Shown here: positions 37,194 to 47,315 of the stretch, in pieces
How positions within the stretch are numbered: position 1 is the first letter of the stretch
Layout of the letters: every line of letters starts with the position of its first letter
Source: Rhizobium sp. RU20A
GTDB taxonomy: Bacteria; Pseudomonadota; Alphaproteobacteria; Rhizobiales; Rhizobiaceae
Direction of reading: 5' to 3'
Assembly: GCF_900155885.1 (NCBI RefSeq)
Contig: NZ_FTMB01000002.1
Location: forward strand, 124,001-188,000
DNA length: 64,000 nt
Notes under the pieces: generated by a model
The model's input: only the letters and a program-made list of their open reading frames with translations
What the model was told of the DNA's origin: nothing
Database searches by the model: none
Position numbers and translations under genes: made by a program

Positions 37194-37934
37194 TCACACC
37201 AAATTGTGGCGTACGGCGTGGGCAATCGCCTCGGAGCGCGTCTTTGTCGCCGTCTTGCGCATGACGCTGGTGATGTAGTTGTTGATGGTGTTGCGGGAAA
37301 TGCCGAGGATGACGGCGATCTCGTCGCTCGTCTTGCCTTCGGCGATCCAGAAAAGGCATTCGATCTCGCGATCGGTCAGCTCGCAATCGCGGTCGGCGCG
37401 GCCCTTCTGGGCCTGGGCGAAGCTTGCGAAATAGCCCGTGAGCAGTGCCACTTCGCGCAGGCTCTCGGGTGAGAGGATGACGTTTTCGGGAAAGAGCAGC
37501 GCCAGGACGTAGCGGGTGCGACCGACATTGAAGGTCAGAGCGCAATACTGGCGGCTGAGACCCTTGGGCATCTCGATGTCATCGGGCAGCCCCATGAAGC
37601 TCGGCCGCAGCACCGAAAGGCACCGGTCGAATTCGCTCGAACGGCCATTGGCCGCCCCGTAGATCGCGGCAAAGCGACGGACGAGGTAAAAGGGCCAGTC
37701 GGCGCAGACGACGAAGTCCATATCGCCATCCGGCACGCCGTCGATGCGGGCCAGCAGATAGTGACGCGCGCCGACATATTCGGTTACCGCAGAAAGACCA
37801 GCCGTGAAGCCGCCGTCCGCGCACAAGTCACCCAGACGATCGACAAGCCTGTCGAGCGGACGAGCCCGCTTCGACGCACGTTCAATAGCGCCCGGCACCG
37901 GCCAGACGGAGAAATCCGATTGCACAGCATCCAT
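37194..37934 (-). CDS. visN: LuxR-type motility master regulator VisN
   Basis: A 246-residue protein with the same architecture as VisR: sensory N-terminal part (residues 25-170) and LuxR-type C-terminus (LTDREIECLFWIAEGKTSDE, then LGISRNTINNYITSVMRKTA). The two regulators differ enough to work as a heteromer. The ATG at 37932-37934 was chosen because the 32 upstream in-frame codons are Arg-rich and unlike the family. Confidence 0.92.
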   Translation of the reverse strand: MDAVQSDFSVWPVPGAIERASKRARPLDRLVDRLGDLCADGGFTAGLSAVTEYVGARHYLLARIDGVPDGDMDFVVCADWPFYLVRRFAAIYGAANGRSSEFDRCLSVLRPSFMGLPDDIEMPKGLSRQYCALTFNVGRTRYVLALLFPENVILSPESLREVALLTGYFASFAQAQKGRADRDCELTDREIECLFWIAEGKTSDEIAVILGISRNTINNYITSVMRKTATKTRSEAIAHAVRHNLV

Positions 37935-38405
37935 GGTATTGCCCCCGTGATGGATTCGCGCAGCACCTGCACACGCCCGCCGCCGCGATCGCTGGATTTC
38001 GAGCCATTTCCGCCGCCTCGAATCCCGCAAATCACTACGCGAATCAACTGGATACCAGGATACGCAGATGGCGTGGAAAAACCACCGCTCTGTTCTCGCG
38101 ATTTACTTTGACGCCGTTTTTCGAGGTGATTCGCGGCCGGTTTCCGCCCCGGATCAGAACGGGAACAAGCCCGGCTGGCATTTTTCCAACGTGCTGAAAT
38201 AGTTTCAAAATGGTTAATATGGCGTCGGCTTCCGTCCCGATTTCGAACAACCGAAAGGAGCCGATTTTTCAGATCCGCGTGGTGCATAGACGCAACAGTT
38301 TCGTCCCTTCGGGACAAGAATCACTACGCCGAGCAGACCGGGACGAGGACGGTCGCGCATCCTTCTGACCCCGCGCCGACCTTCTTTTCAGGACAGAAAC
38401 GACAA
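37935..38405 (-). promoter_or_regulatory. visN upstream region
   Basis: About 470 bases without a credible gene. It includes an AT-rich part near 38195-38225 (ATGGTTAATATGG) likely to hold the visNR promoter. I found no clear operator repeat. Confidence 0.4.
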
Positions 38406-38425
38406 TGCCCGCCATGGGGCGGGCA
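38406..38425 (-). terminator. Hairpin after fliF
   Basis: TGCCCGCC pairs with GGCGGGCA across ATGG, followed on the minus strand by TTGTCGTTTC. It lies 31 bases after the fliF stop and probably separates fliF from visNR. Confidence 0.6.
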
Positions 38426-38455
38426 GTGTGATTTTGAAGGATAGTGTCGCTGGGC

Positions 38456-40141
38456 TCAGGCGGCCTTGTCGACGGCCCACTTGCGCAGGATCTTGGCAGC
38501 GCGTTCCTCGCTGATTTCGACCATGCGGGACAGGCGCCGCTCGGGTCCTTCCTTGACGCGGCGGTTGAAGCCGCCGGAGGTGTCCTCGTCGAGGCTGAGC
38601 AGGTCGTCGGTGCTGTCGAAGCCGAAGTCGGAACCGAAGCCTTCCATGAGGGCACCGCCGCTCGCAACCCCTGCCGGGGCAGGAGAGAAGTCGGGCAGTT
38701 CCAGGCCGGCGGACTCGGTTTCGATGCCGGTCGGTGTGCCAAGGCCGACGGAGCGGGCGAGCGGGCGAAGACCGAGCCAGACCACGAGGAAGGCGACGGC
38801 GAGGAAGGCAACCGCATTGATAATGCCGCCGAGGTTCTGGGTGAGGACCGAGAGCACACCGGGGCCGGCGACCGGTTCATCGACCAGCTGATTGTCGACG
38901 AAGTCCATGGCCGTCAGGGTGACAACGTCGCCCCGCGCCGTATCGAGGCCGGCGGCCGAGGCGACGATCTTCTGCATCTCTTGCAGATAGGCGTCGATCT
39001 TGGCCTGGTCCGCGCCCTCGCCGAGCATGGTGGCGACGCGGCCCTTGTTGACGACGACGGCGACCGAGAGCTTCTCGATACGGTAGCTGTTCTTGGTGGT
39101 CGCGACGGTCTTCTGGTTGATCTCGTAGTTGGTCTGCTCTTCCTTCTTCTGCGCCTGGTCGCTCGACTGCGGACCGGCGGCGCCGCCCGCCGGGGCTGCC
39201 TGCGGCACGTTCTGCTGCACGGTGGCGGCATTGTCGGCCTGCTGGCGGCTGGACTGGGTGTCCTCCTTCGTCACACGTGTCGAGCGCTCGACACGGGATT
39301 CGGGATCGAAGATGGTTTCCTGGATCTGCTGGCTGTCGGTGTTGAGGTTCGCGGTGACGCTGGCGCGGAAATTGTCCATGCCAAGGAACGGTGCGAGCGC
39401 CTTGTCGATGTTGTTCTCGATCTCGCCCTGTACATTCTGGACGATGGAGAGCGACTGGTTGAGATTGTTGCTGGCCGGATCCGTGCCGGTCGCCAGAAGC
39501 TGGCCCGTGGAATCAAGGATGGTCACGTCATCGACATTGAGGCCCGGAACGGACGAGGCCACCAGATGACGGATCGAGGCCGCAGCATTGCGGCCGACCG
39601 TCGCGCTGGCGCGGATCATGACGGATGCGGTGGGCGTCTGGTCGGTGCGCCGGAAACTGCCGCGCTCAGGCATGACGATATGGACGCGCGCTGCGGCGAT
39701 CCCGGAAATCTGCTGGATGGTGCGGGCGATCTCGCCTTCGAGCGCCCTCACCCGTGTCACTTCCTGCATGAAAGAGGTGAGGCCGAGGGAACCGACATTG
39801 TCGAAGAGCTCGTAGCCGGCATTTGCGCTGTTGGGCAGGCCGCGCTCGGCGAGCATCAGCCGCGCCTTGCCCGTCATGCCGACGGGCACCTGCACGGATG
39901 CACCGTCCGTGCCGACGTTGAAATCGATGCCCGCTTCGGCCAGCGCGATGCTGATCTGGTTCACGTCAGGCTTTTCAAGGCCGACGTAGAGGGTTTCGAA
40001 GGCCGGTTTGTTGACGTAGAGCCCGGTGGCGATGATGACGCCCATGGCGAGGAGACCGGCTGCGGCAAGCGCTACGAGCCTGCCCTGCCCGAGACTACCC
40101 AGGTTTTTGGCGATGGTCGAAAATTGTTCCAACAGATTCAT
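38456..40141 (-). CDS. fliF: MS-ring protein FliF
   Basis: A 561-residue membrane protein with two transmembrane helices (about residues 20-40 and 440-462), periplasmic ring-building motifs between them and a cytoplasmic C-terminal tail that binds FliG (the last 40 residues include EISEERAAKILRKWAVDKAA). FliF is the first piece of the basal body. The ATG at 40139-40141 starts MNLLEQFSTIAKNLGSLGQG; eight in-frame codons upstream are not family-like. It follows cheT, continuing the chemotaxis gene order. Confidence 0.95.
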   Translation of the reverse strand: MNLLEQFSTIAKNLGSLGQGRLVALAAAGLLAMGVIIATGLYVNKPAFETLYVGLEKPDVNQISIALAEAGIDFNVGTDGASVQVPVGMTGKARLMLAERGLPNSANAGYELFDNVGSLGLTSFMQEVTRVRALEGEIARTIQQISGIAAARVHIVMPERGSFRRTDQTPTASVMIRASATVGRNAAASIRHLVASSVPGLNVDDVTILDSTGQLLATGTDPASNNLNQSLSIVQNVQGEIENNIDKALAPFLGMDNFRASVTANLNTDSQQIQETIFDPESRVERSTRVTKEDTQSSRQQADNAATVQQNVPQAAPAGGAAGPQSSDQAQKKEEQTNYEINQKTVATTKNSYRIEKLSVAVVVNKGRVATMLGEGADQAKIDAYLQEMQKIVASAAGLDTARGDVVTLTAMDFVDNQLVDEPVAGPGVLSVLTQNLGGIINAVAFLAVAFLVVWLGLRPLARSVGLGTPTGIETESAGLELPDFSPAPAGVASGGALMEGFGSDFGFDSTDDLLSLDEDTSGGFNRRVKEGPERRLSRMVEISEERAAKILRKWAVDKAA

Positions 40142-40159
40142 TCTGTTCCGCACCCAATA

Positions 40160-40204
40160 GCGCAACGGGCATCGGAGCAGACATCGCTCCCCCCGGTGTT
40201 GCGC
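40160..40204 (-). promoter_or_regulatory. Nested hairpin in the fliF leader
   Basis: GCGCAAC at 40160-40166 pairs with GTTGCGC at 40198-40204; inside it GGAGC at 40174-40178 pairs with GCTCC at 40186-40190. The structure ends 18 bases before the fliF start on the mRNA side and could affect fliF translation or end the che transcript. Role inferred. Confidence 0.3.
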
Positions 40205-40355
40205 AGGTCAACACATCGGCCCGGCTGTCGAATCACGCCGCATGCGGACGCAGATCCACCGGTTCCGAGATGACTCTAGGAAACGAAACTTGCGCGAACT
40301 TGTCTTTGGAGTGCCCCTTCGGACGTGCCGCGGGCGGGAGAATGAAGCTGAAGAC

Positions 40356-40748
40356 CTAGAAGGCTTCGAAGGCGCCGGCGGATTCATCGATCGGCTGGGA
40401 ATGGCCACGCCGGAGCGAACCATGGCCGAGCGAACGCTGCATGTCGGCAAGCTTGATGAGATTGACCGCCGTCGTCACATCGACGAGCCACTCGGCCGGA
40501 ATGGTCGAGGTCACGGTGTCGATGAACTCGGCAAGGCCGCGCGTCTTCTGCACGGCAAGATCGATGCCCTGCAGCACCATCATACGGTCAGCTTCCGTCA
40601 GATGCGTCTCACCTTTGGTGTCGGAAAGCTGCGGTTCGATACGCTCGATCAGATAGGCCACGTCGTGCAGCTCCGAGACGATGCGCATGAGCACATCCGG
40701 GAGCGCTTCCTCGAAATGACCCGAATGGGCCTGGCGTTCCGCTGTCAT
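40356..40748 (-). CDS. cheT: Chemotaxis protein CheT
   Basis: A 130-residue soluble helical protein in the place of S. meliloti cheT, after cheD and before fliF. It has no CheZ-like length or known domain, but the segment TSTIPAEWLVDVTTAVNLIK and the context identify it. It may influence phosphate flow between CheY proteins, a proposal from other rhizobia rather than from sequence. The ATG at 40746-40748 has AGGA upstream; an ATG five codons earlier is the alternative. Confidence 0.75.
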   Translation of the reverse strand: MTAERQAHSGHFEEALPDVLMRIVSELHDVAYLIERIEPQLSDTKGETHLTEADRMMVLQGIDLAVQKTRGLAEFIDTVTSTIPAEWLVDVTTAVNLIKLADMQRSLGHGSLRRGHSQPIDESAGAFEAF

Positions 40749-40830
40749 GTCATCCGTCCTCATGCTTGCGCCGCGGCGCCGGTTTTTTCTTTGTTGCAGC
40801 AGACGAAGGCTCGCCGTGGACCGCAACGCC

Positions 40831-41385
40831 TTAGAAGAATTCGATCGAGCTTTCGGCGGGCTTTGCAACCGGCGCCGGACGGGTTTCCATCTGAACGGTC
40901 TTCTGGGTTTCGACACCGGTCAGCGCATATTGCCGTGCGCGGCCGCTGACCGGCCAGAATTCCAGCTTGCGCCCATGCTCGCCGCCCGTGCTTTCGCTGA
41001 CGATCCGGATGCCTTCGTCGCTGAGGAACTGCCGCGCGAAGCGCGCATTCTGCTCGCCGACGTTCGAGAAGCGCGCAATCGTCTTTGCGCCGCCGAAGAT
41101 CTTGGCTTCAAGCCGGTCCCTACGGGCACCTTTCTTCAGCAGTCCGTTGATCAGAAGCTCCATGAGATGGACGCCGTAACGCGTCGCATCTCCGCCGGCC
41201 GCCATCGCCTCCGCCGAACCGGGCAGCAGGAAATGGTTCATCCCGCCGACGCCCGCGACGGGGTCGCGCAGGCATGCCGCCACGCAGGAGCCAAGAATTG
41301 TGGTCAGCACCACGTCCGGATCGCTGACGACCTTGTACTCGCCCTGGATGACGTGAACACGCTTTCCTGCATGGTCCATGCTCAT
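40831..41385 (-). CDS. cheD: Chemoreceptor glutamine deamidase CheD
   Basis: A 184-residue enzyme with the CheD catalytic signature: the Cys in [13 protein letters not shown] (about residues 29-41) and the His in [10 protein letters not shown]. CheD deamidates glutamines on receptor methylation helices, tuning CheA activity. It overlaps cheY2 by four bases and leads to cheT. Confidence 0.95.
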   Translation of the reverse strand: MSMDHAGKRVHVIQGEYKVVSDPDVVLTTILGSCVAACLRDPVAGVGGMNHFLLPGSAEAMAAGGDATRYGVHLMELLINGLLKKGARRDRLEAKIFGGAKTIARFSNVGEQNARFARQFLSDEGIRIVSESTGGEHGRKLEFWPVSGRARQYALTGVETQKTVQMETRPAPVAKPAESSIEFF

Positions 41386-41771
41386 TTCAGCGCCCCAAAC
41401 ACGGCTTCGATCGCCGCCTTCATCTTTTCAATGGTGAACGGCTTTGCCAGCACGTTGTTGGCACCGAGCGCCGCCGCCTTCTGAACCAGCGCGCGGTCGC
41501 CCTGCGCGGTCAGGATGATGAACGCCGCCTTCTTCGTCGCCGGGTTGGCGCGCACGGCCTGCAGCAGGCCCAGCCCGTCCATCTTCGGCATGTTGAAGTC
41601 GGAGATCACCAAGTGGTGGGGCTGCTGGGCCATGATCTTCAGGCCCTGCTCGCCGTCGCCGGCAGCCGTGATCTGCTTGAAGCCGAGCTGCTGCAGGGCA
41701 TCGCCCAGCAGAAGACGGCTGGTGACCTGGTCGTCGACGATCAGGACTTTGATTTTTTCGGCGATAGACAT
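41382..41771 (-). CDS. cheY2: Chemotaxis response regulator CheY2
   Basis: A 129-residue single-domain receiver. The acidic pair is D13-D14, the phospho-acceptor is D58 in [14 protein letters not shown], and Thr/Lys of the active site follow (LTAQGD, AKPF). In S. meliloti CheY2 binds the motor and slows rotation, while CheY1 acts as a phosphate sink because CheZ is absent. Position between cheB and cheD identifies it as CheY2. Shares one base with cheB. Confidence 0.94.
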   Translation of the reverse strand: MSIAEKIKVLIVDDQVTSRLLLGDALQQLGFKQITAAGDGEQGLKIMAQQPHHLVISDFNMPKMDGLGLLQAVRANPATKKAAFIILTAQGDRALVQKAAALGANNVLAKPFTIEKMKAAIEAVFGALK

Positions 41772-42829
41772 TATTCCGTTCCTTCTTTCCGGGCGGCCGT
41801 AGACTTGATGACTTCCTCTCCGATCGCCGAGAGGGGCAGTTGATGTTCCACGGCACCCATTTCGTAAGCGACGCGCGGCATGCCGTAGACGACACACGTC
41901 TTTTCGTTCTGCCCGAAGGTCCGGGCACCCGCCTTTCGCATATTCAGCAGGCCGGTTGCGCCATCACGGCCCATTCCGGTCAGGATGACGCCGACCGAAT
42001 TGCGGCCGGCAACTTGGGCGACCGAGTCAAAGAGCACATCGACCGAAGGACGATGACCGTTGACCGGGTCGAGATCTGCAAGCCGGCATGAGGGCGACGA
42101 GGGATTGACGACCTGCAGATGACGTTCGCCGCCCGGCGCCAGATAGACGCGGCCAATGTCGAGGCGCGCGCCGTCGGTCGCCTCCTCCACCTGCGGGGCG
42201 CAGAGGCGGTTCAGGCGCTCGGCGAAGCTCTTGGTGAAGGTGTGCGGCATATGTTGCGTGATCACCGTCGGCGGGCAGTTCTTCGGGAACTTCTGCAGGA
42301 CGGCGATGAGGGCTTCGACACCACCGGTCGACGAACCGATAGCGATGATGCGGCGCGAGGCCCGGTAATCGGACTGCGCGTTGACATTGGCCGCCTGCGG
42401 CGTCGCCAGGCGATTGGTGCTGATCATGGTCTTGCGGTGGGAGCGGGCCGCTGCCTTGACCTTCTCAGCCAGTTCGTGGAACGGGCGCGGATCGCCCGGC
42501 AACGGCTTGCCGACGCAGTCGAAGGCGCCGATCTCGAGCGCGGCGATCGTTGCTTCGGCGCCCTTGTGGGTCAGCGTCGAGACCATGATGACGGGCATTG
42601 GACGCAGCCGCATGATCTTGTCGAGGAATTCGAGCCCGTTCATGTTCGGCATCTCGATGTCGAGCGTCACCACATCAGGATCGAGTTCCTTGATGGCGGC
42701 ACGGGCCTGCATGGCGTCGGCAGCCTGGCCGACGACGCGGACCTCGGGATCTGCACTGAGGACCGCCGTGATCAGCCCGCGCATGGTGGGGCTGTCATCG
42801 ACGACCAGGACTCTTGCTTGCGCCGTCAT
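41771..42829 (-). CDS. cheB: Chemoreceptor methylesterase CheB
   Basis: A 352-residue protein: receiver domain at residues 1-120 with phospho-acceptor D57 ([13 protein letters not shown]), then a methylesterase domain with the catalytic Ser in [13 protein letters not shown] and downstream [19 protein letters not shown]. It removes methyl groups added by CheR. It overlaps cheR by four bases and cheY2 by one. Confidence 0.96.
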   Translation of the reverse strand: MTAQARVLVVDDSPTMRGLITAVLSADPEVRVVGQAADAMQARAAIKELDPDVVTLDIEMPNMNGLEFLDKIMRLRPMPVIMVSTLTHKGAEATIAALEIGAFDCVGKPLPGDPRPFHELAEKVKAAARSHRKTMISTNRLATPQAANVNAQSDYRASRRIIAIGSSTGGVEALIAVLQKFPKNCPPTVITQHMPHTFTKSFAERLNRLCAPQVEEATDGARLDIGRVYLAPGGERHLQVVNPSSPSCRLADLDPVNGHRPSVDVLFDSVAQVAGRNSVGVILTGMGRDGATGLLNMRKAGARTFGQNEKTCVVYGMPRVAYEMGAVEHQLPLSAIGEEVIKSTAARKEGTE

Positions 42830-43728
42830 GCGCGGCCTCCCTTGCCGGTGTACCGATAGGTGGTGATGCCGATATTGTCGAAGAGCGACTTGGCATCGCC
42901 CGACACGCGTTCGGAATGACCGATGTAGAGGTGCCCGCCGGGCTGCAGCATCTGGGCGAAGCGCGACCAGATCTTCATCTGGGTCGGTTCGTCGAAATAG
43001 ATGACAACGTTGCGGCAGAAGATCACGTCGAACTGACCCTTGAACGGCCACTGGCCGAGCAGGTTGAGTTCGTTGAAGGTGATGAGCCGCTTGACCTTGG
43101 CATCGACCTGCCACTTGGGCCGGCCATTGACCGAAACCTCCGAGAACCACTGCTTGCGCATGGCCGGATTGACGGTTTCGAGGGCACCGGAATCATAGGC
43201 ACCGGCCCTGGCGATCGCGAGGATCTTGGGGTCGATGTCGGTTGCAAGGATCTTGAAGTCATAATCGGCGACGTTCGGCATCATGCCGAGGACCGTCAGG
43301 GCGATCGAATATGGCTCCTGCCCGTCCGAGCAGGCGGCCGACCAGATGCGAACCCGCCCGCCGGCCTTGGCGCGCTGGATGAGCTCGGGCAGGACATCGC
43401 TCTTGAGGTGATCGAAATGGTGGTTCTCGCGGAAGAAGCGCGTGAAGTTCGTCGTCAGGTGCGAGAGCATGTCGCGCCGTTCGGCGGCACCGGCCGGCGA
43501 GGCAACGAGCGCGCAATATTCCTTGAAGCCGCTGAGGCCAAGATTGCGGATATGCTTGGACAGCCGGGAATAGACGAGCGAGGCCTTGGTCTCGTTCAGA
43601 TAGATTCCGGCATCGGAATAGATCATGGCGGCGATCTCGTTGAGATCACGGCGCGTCAACGGGTACTCCCCGGACGCGAGGCACTCGTCGAGGGACAGGC
43701 GGCTGTCGATATGGGCAACGGCCATCAT
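42826..43728 (-). CDS. cheR: Chemoreceptor methyltransferase CheR
   Basis: A 300-residue SAM-dependent methyltransferase: N-terminal helical domain, then the SAM-binding region ([20 protein letters not shown]) and [20 protein letters not shown]. It methylates glutamates of chemoreceptors. Start and stop overlap cheW and cheB by four bases each. Confidence 0.96.
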   Translation of the reverse strand: MMAVAHIDSRLSLDECLASGEYPLTRRDLNEIAAMIYSDAGIYLNETKASLVYSRLSKHIRNLGLSGFKEYCALVASPAGAAERRDMLSHLTTNFTRFFRENHHFDHLKSDVLPELIQRAKAGGRVRIWSAACSDGQEPYSIALTVLGMMPNVADYDFKILATDIDPKILAIARAGAYDSGALETVNPAMRKQWFSEVSVNGRPKWQVDAKVKRLITFNELNLLGQWPFKGQFDVIFCRNVVIYFDEPTQMKIWSRFAQMLQPGGHLYIGHSERVSGDAKSLFDNIGITTYRYTGKGGRA

Positions 43729-44201
43729 GCCGCCTCGCTTTCGCTCTGGGGGAAGATGGCATCGAGTTCGATGTAGCAGATCAGCCGCTTCTCGATGGCG
43801 AGAATGCCGCGGGCGAAATTGCGCTCGAACTCGGAGGCCACATCCGGTGTCGGCTGAATGTTCTCGTCGGTGATCGTCAGGATGTCGGAAACGGCATCCA
43901 CGAGCAGGCCGACGACCTTGGTATTGACCTGGGCGACGATGATGACGTGCCGAACCGTGGGCTCGGCCGCCTTCATGCCAAGGCGCATGGACAGATCGAC
44001 GATGGGCAGGACGGCACCGCGAAGATTGATGACGCCGAGCACGTAGTAGGGCGCGTGGGGCATCGGCGTGGCTGGGGTCCAGCCACGGATTTCACGCACC
44101 GACATGATGTTCACGCAGAATTCCTGGTCACCGATCCGGAAAGCGATCAGCTCCCGGCTCCCCTGAACAAGATTTTTTGCGATGTTGCTCATGACACTCA
44201 A
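43725..44201 (-). CDS. cheW: Chemotaxis coupling protein CheW
   Basis: A 158-residue CheW-fold protein with the family motifs [20 protein letters not shown] and [20 protein letters not shown]. It links receptors to CheA. It lies 15 bases after cheA and overlaps cheR by four bases. Confidence 0.96.
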   Translation of the reverse strand: MSVMSNIAKNLVQGSRELIAFRIGDQEFCVNIMSVREIRGWTPATPMPHAPYYVLGVINLRGAVLPIVDLSMRLGMKAAEPTVRHVIIVAQVNTKVVGLLVDAVSDILTITDENIQPTPDVASEFERNFARGILAIEKRLICYIELDAIFPQSESEAA

Positions 44202-44216
44202 TCCTGAACCTTCACC

Positions 44217-46511
44217 TTAACCTGCTGCTGCAAGCGAGCTGTCGGACCGAAGCGGCTGGCCGCGCGAGGCGGCGACAATGGCATCGACGTCGAGAATGAG
44301 CGCGACGCGGCCATCACCGAGGATCGTGGCCGCAGCGATGCCGGGCACGTGGGTGTAGTTCGCTTCCAGACTCTTGATGACCACCTGGCGCTGACCCTGG
44401 ATCGCATCGACCATGAGGGCGCGCTGGCCGCCGCCTTCCGATTCCACCAGAAGCGCCACGCCATCCACCGGATTTGCCTGCTGGTAACGGAAGTTGAGGA
44501 TCCGGCCGACATCGACAAGCGGGCAGAAGGAGTTGCGGATCGAGATGAGCCGCTGGTTGGAGCCGAAGGAATGGATGGCCGAGGGCTCGGGCTGCAGCGT
44601 CTCGACGATGGCCGTCAGCGGCACGACGAGCGTCTGCCCGGCCACCGTGACCACCATGCCGTCGAGGACGGCGAGCGTCAGTGGCAGGCTCATGGTGAAG
44701 GTAGAGCCGTTGCCGGGGCGCGAGGAGATCGAGATGCGACCGCCAAGGGCCTGGATCGAGCGCTTGACCACGTCCATGCCGACGCCGCGGCCGGAAATGT
44801 CCGAGATCTTGTCGGCCGTGGAGAAGCCCGGCATGAAGATCAGGTTGTCGATTTCCTCGTCCGAGAGGTTGGCGTCGGCGGCGATGAGGTCGTTGTCGAT
44901 GGCCTTCTGGCGCACGCGTTCGCGGTTGATGCCGGCGCCGTCGTCGGCAAGCTCGATGACAATACGGCCCGAGCGGTGCTTTGCCGTCAGCTTGACCGTA
45001 CCTTCCGGATTCTTGCCGTTGGCGACGCGCTTTTCGGGCGTTTCGATGCCGTGGTCGACGGCGTTGCGGATCATGTGGGTCAGCGGCTCGGCGAGCTTGT
45101 CGATGACCGTCTTGTCCACCTCGGTGTTTTCACCTTCCGTGACGAGGCGGATCGACTTGCCGACCATGTCGGCCACTTCGCGAACGATACGCGACATGCG
45201 CTGGAAGACGGGCTTCACCGGCTGGGCGCGGATGGCCATCACCGAGTCCTGGATCTCGCGGGTCAGCTGCTGGAGTTCTTCCAGCCCCATGTTGATAGAG
45301 GAGGTGCCGTTGGTGTCGTTCTCGACAACGCTCTGCGAGAGCATCGCCTGGTTGATGACGAGTTCGCCGACGAGGTTGATCAGGCGGTCGACGCGGTCGA
45401 GATCGACGCGGATCGTCGGCGTGCCGGCGGCGGACTGGGCGTTGGCGGCATTGTTTGCAGCGGCGGCGGCGGCCGGGGCAGCGCGCTGCTCGGCCGGCTG
45501 GCGGGCGGCCTGACCGGCCATCTCGACAACTTTCGCGGCCGTCGCGGCAGCGGCGACGGCAGCCTGCTGGTCGCTCGCGATATGCTCTTCCTCTTCCACG
45601 ACGCCAATCGGGCGATCGTGGTCGTCATTGTCGTCGAGCAGCGCCAGATCGAAGGGGATCGGCTGCATCGGCATGTCTTCGTCGGCCGGCGCGCCCGCAT
45701 TCGTCACGTCGGTGACGTCGAGGTCGCAGTCCCATTCGGCAAATTCGAAAACGGTGCGAATGCCCTCTTCGCCCTTGTCGGTCTTCACCTGGATCTTCCA
45801 GCTGAGGTAGGCGCGCTCGGGATTGAGTTCCTCGAGCGGGGGCAGTTCGTCGGTGTTGCAATAGATGCTCATCTCGCCGAGCTTGGAGAGATCGCGCAAC
45901 AGCAGCGTGGCATCGTTGCCCTTGGCGAAGAGCTCGGACTTCGGCTTGAAGATTACCTCGTAGGTCGGGATGACCATGAGGACTTCGCCCTCGTCGACGG
46001 CGGTTTCGAAATCGTCGAAGGAGAAGCCGACGGGCTGGAAGCCTTCCTCATTGACCGGCGCCGGCGCGGCAGCGGCAGCCGGCTGCGCGGCCGGCTTGGC
46101 AACCGGCGTTTCGGCGGCGACCGGGATCTCGCCATTGGCGAGCGCTTCGAGTTCGCGGATCAGCTGCTTGCTGCGCGCCTGATCCACGGAGCCGCCGTCG
46201 CGGGCAGCATTGGTGAGGTCGGCGAGGACGTCCGCCGACTTCAGCATCACCTTCAGGACTTCCGGCCCGGGCTCGAGCTTGTTGGATCGAACGCAATCAA
46301 GAGTCGTCTCGAAAACGTGGGCGAATGCCACGAGATCGTCGAGGCCGAACGCACCCGCGCCACCCTTGATCGAGTGGACGGCGCGGAAGACGGCATTGAC
46401 CGTTTCCGGGTCACGATCGCCATCGTTCAGCTTCAGAAGACCCGATTCCAGTTCCGCGAGCTGCTCTTCGCACTCCTGGAAAAAGATCTCTTTGATTTCG
46501 TTCATATCCAT
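44217..46511 (-). CDS. cheA: Chemotaxis histidine kinase CheA
   Basis: A 764-residue kinase. P1 carries the phosphorylated H46 (VFRAVHSIKGGAGAFG); a P2-like region follows with Ala/Pro-rich linkers (near 135-160 and 325-365); then dimerisation, ATPase (N box HMIRNAVDHGIETPEKR, G boxes DDGAGINRERV and GRGVGMDVVK) and the C-terminal CheW-like P5. It phosphorylates CheY1, CheY2 and CheB. The Ala-rich linkers are long, making it larger than enteric CheA (654). Confidence 0.97.
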   Translation of the reverse strand: MDMNEIKEIFFQECEEQLAELESGLLKLNDGDRDPETVNAVFRAVHSIKGGAGAFGLDDLVAFAHVFETTLDCVRSNKLEPGPEVLKVMLKSADVLADLTNAARDGGSVDQARSKQLIRELEALANGEIPVAAETPVAKPAAQPAAAAAPAPVNEEGFQPVGFSFDDFETAVDEGEVLMVIPTYEVIFKPKSELFAKGNDATLLLRDLSKLGEMSIYCNTDELPPLEELNPERAYLSWKIQVKTDKGEEGIRTVFEFAEWDCDLDVTDVTNAGAPADEDMPMQPIPFDLALLDDNDDHDRPIGVVEEEEHIASDQQAAVAAAATAAKVVEMAGQAARQPAEQRAAPAAAAAANNAANAQSAAGTPTIRVDLDRVDRLINLVGELVINQAMLSQSVVENDTNGTSSINMGLEELQQLTREIQDSVMAIRAQPVKPVFQRMSRIVREVADMVGKSIRLVTEGENTEVDKTVIDKLAEPLTHMIRNAVDHGIETPEKRVANGKNPEGTVKLTAKHRSGRIVIELADDGAGINRERVRQKAIDNDLIAADANLSDEEIDNLIFMPGFSTADKISDISGRGVGMDVVKRSIQALGGRISISSRPGNGSTFTMSLPLTLAVLDGMVVTVAGQTLVVPLTAIVETLQPEPSAIHSFGSNQRLISIRNSFCPLVDVGRILNFRYQQANPVDGVALLVESEGGGQRALMVDAIQGQRQVVIKSLEANYTHVPGIAAATILGDGRVALILDVDAIVAASRGQPLRSDSSLAAAG

Positions 46512-46526
46512 GGGGAAAATCCTGGA

Positions 46527-46892
46527 TTAGGCGGTTACACGTTCGATGGCATCGATCAGCTTGGTCGGATCGAAGGGCTTCACGATCCAGCCGGTGGCGC
46601 CGGCCTGGCGTGCGCGGTTCTTCTTTTCCGCATCGCTTTCCGTGGTCAGGACGAGGATCGGGACGGCCCGGTACTTGTCGTTGCGACGCACGCCTTCGAT
46701 GAAGCCGAAGCCATCCAGACGCGGCATGTTGATGTCGGTGACGATGACGTCGGGATTGGCTTCCTCGAGAACCTCGAGGCCTTCGACTCCGTCTTCCGCC
46801 TGATAGGTCTCGAAACCCGCATTGTTGAGCGTCACCAGAAGCATGTTCCGGATCGTGCGGGAGTCATCGACCGTGAGCACTTTTTTCTTCAT
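46527..46892 (-). CDS. cheY1: Chemotaxis response regulator CheY1 (phosphate sink)
   Basis: A 121-residue receiver with acidic residues D9-D10, phospho-acceptor D53 (DVIVTDINMPRLDG), and active-site Thr and Lys (LTTESD, VKPF). Position before cheA identifies CheY1, which in S. meliloti drains phosphate back through CheA. It is distinct from CheY2 in sequence. Spaced 15 bases from cheA and 11 from the cheS-like gene. Confidence 0.94.
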   Translation of the reverse strand: MKKKVLTVDDSRTIRNMLLVTLNNAGFETYQAEDGVEGLEVLEEANPDVIVTDINMPRLDGFGFIEGVRRNDKYRAVPILVLTTESDAEKKNRARQAGATGWIVKPFDPTKLIDAIERVTA

Positions 46893-46903
46893 ACCTAAAT
46901 CTC

Positions 46904-47188
46904 CTAAGCCGCCAGATGATCGAAATTGATGCCGATCAGCTGGGTTGTTTTCTTGAAAGCGTCCGACACCTTCGAAAAGGTAAAGGGCTGTTTGTCGTTG
47001 TCCCAGGTGCGCGAGGCCGCCAGCAGGACCTGCACGCAGAGGGTGCCCGTGCGCTCGACTGCCGATGCGTCGATGGTGACCGGCTGGCCGCGAACGGCGG
47101 AAAGGGATTCGTGCAGCGCGGTTGCCTCGTTCATGTCGAGAACCGGCTTGAGGGTGATGGTCTTCGGAGCGCTTTTTCTGGCTGCCAT
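46904..47188 (-). CDS. cheS: STAS-domain chemotaxis protein CheS
   Basis: A 94-residue STAS-like protein (VLDMNEATALHESLSAVRGQ, then a VTIDASAVERTGTLCVQVLL core). In S. meliloti the equivalent small protein CheS binds CheA and speeds CheY1 dephosphorylation. Its place between icpA and cheY1 matches. There is a 127-base gap to icpA with a few short GC-rich inverted repeats. Confidence 0.85.
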   Translation of the reverse strand: MAARKSAPKTITLKPVLDMNEATALHESLSAVRGQPVTIDASAVERTGTLCVQVLLAASRTWDNDKQPFTFSKVSDAFKKTTQLIGINFDHLAA

Positions 47189-47315
47189 TCGCTAGTATCC
47201 CTTTCCCGAGGTGAAGGCTTGGCGCGGGATCTGTCCCGCCGCCGACGGCATGCCCCCTCGGGGCGGGCCCTGCGGCTCGAAAGCGCGGCGTCGAAGCGCC
47301 ACCATCCGCACGGTT

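Noticed and set aside
44349-46898. 849-codon open frame opposite cheA
   Set aside because: A shadow of cheA and cheY1 with no protein-like hydrophobic pattern.
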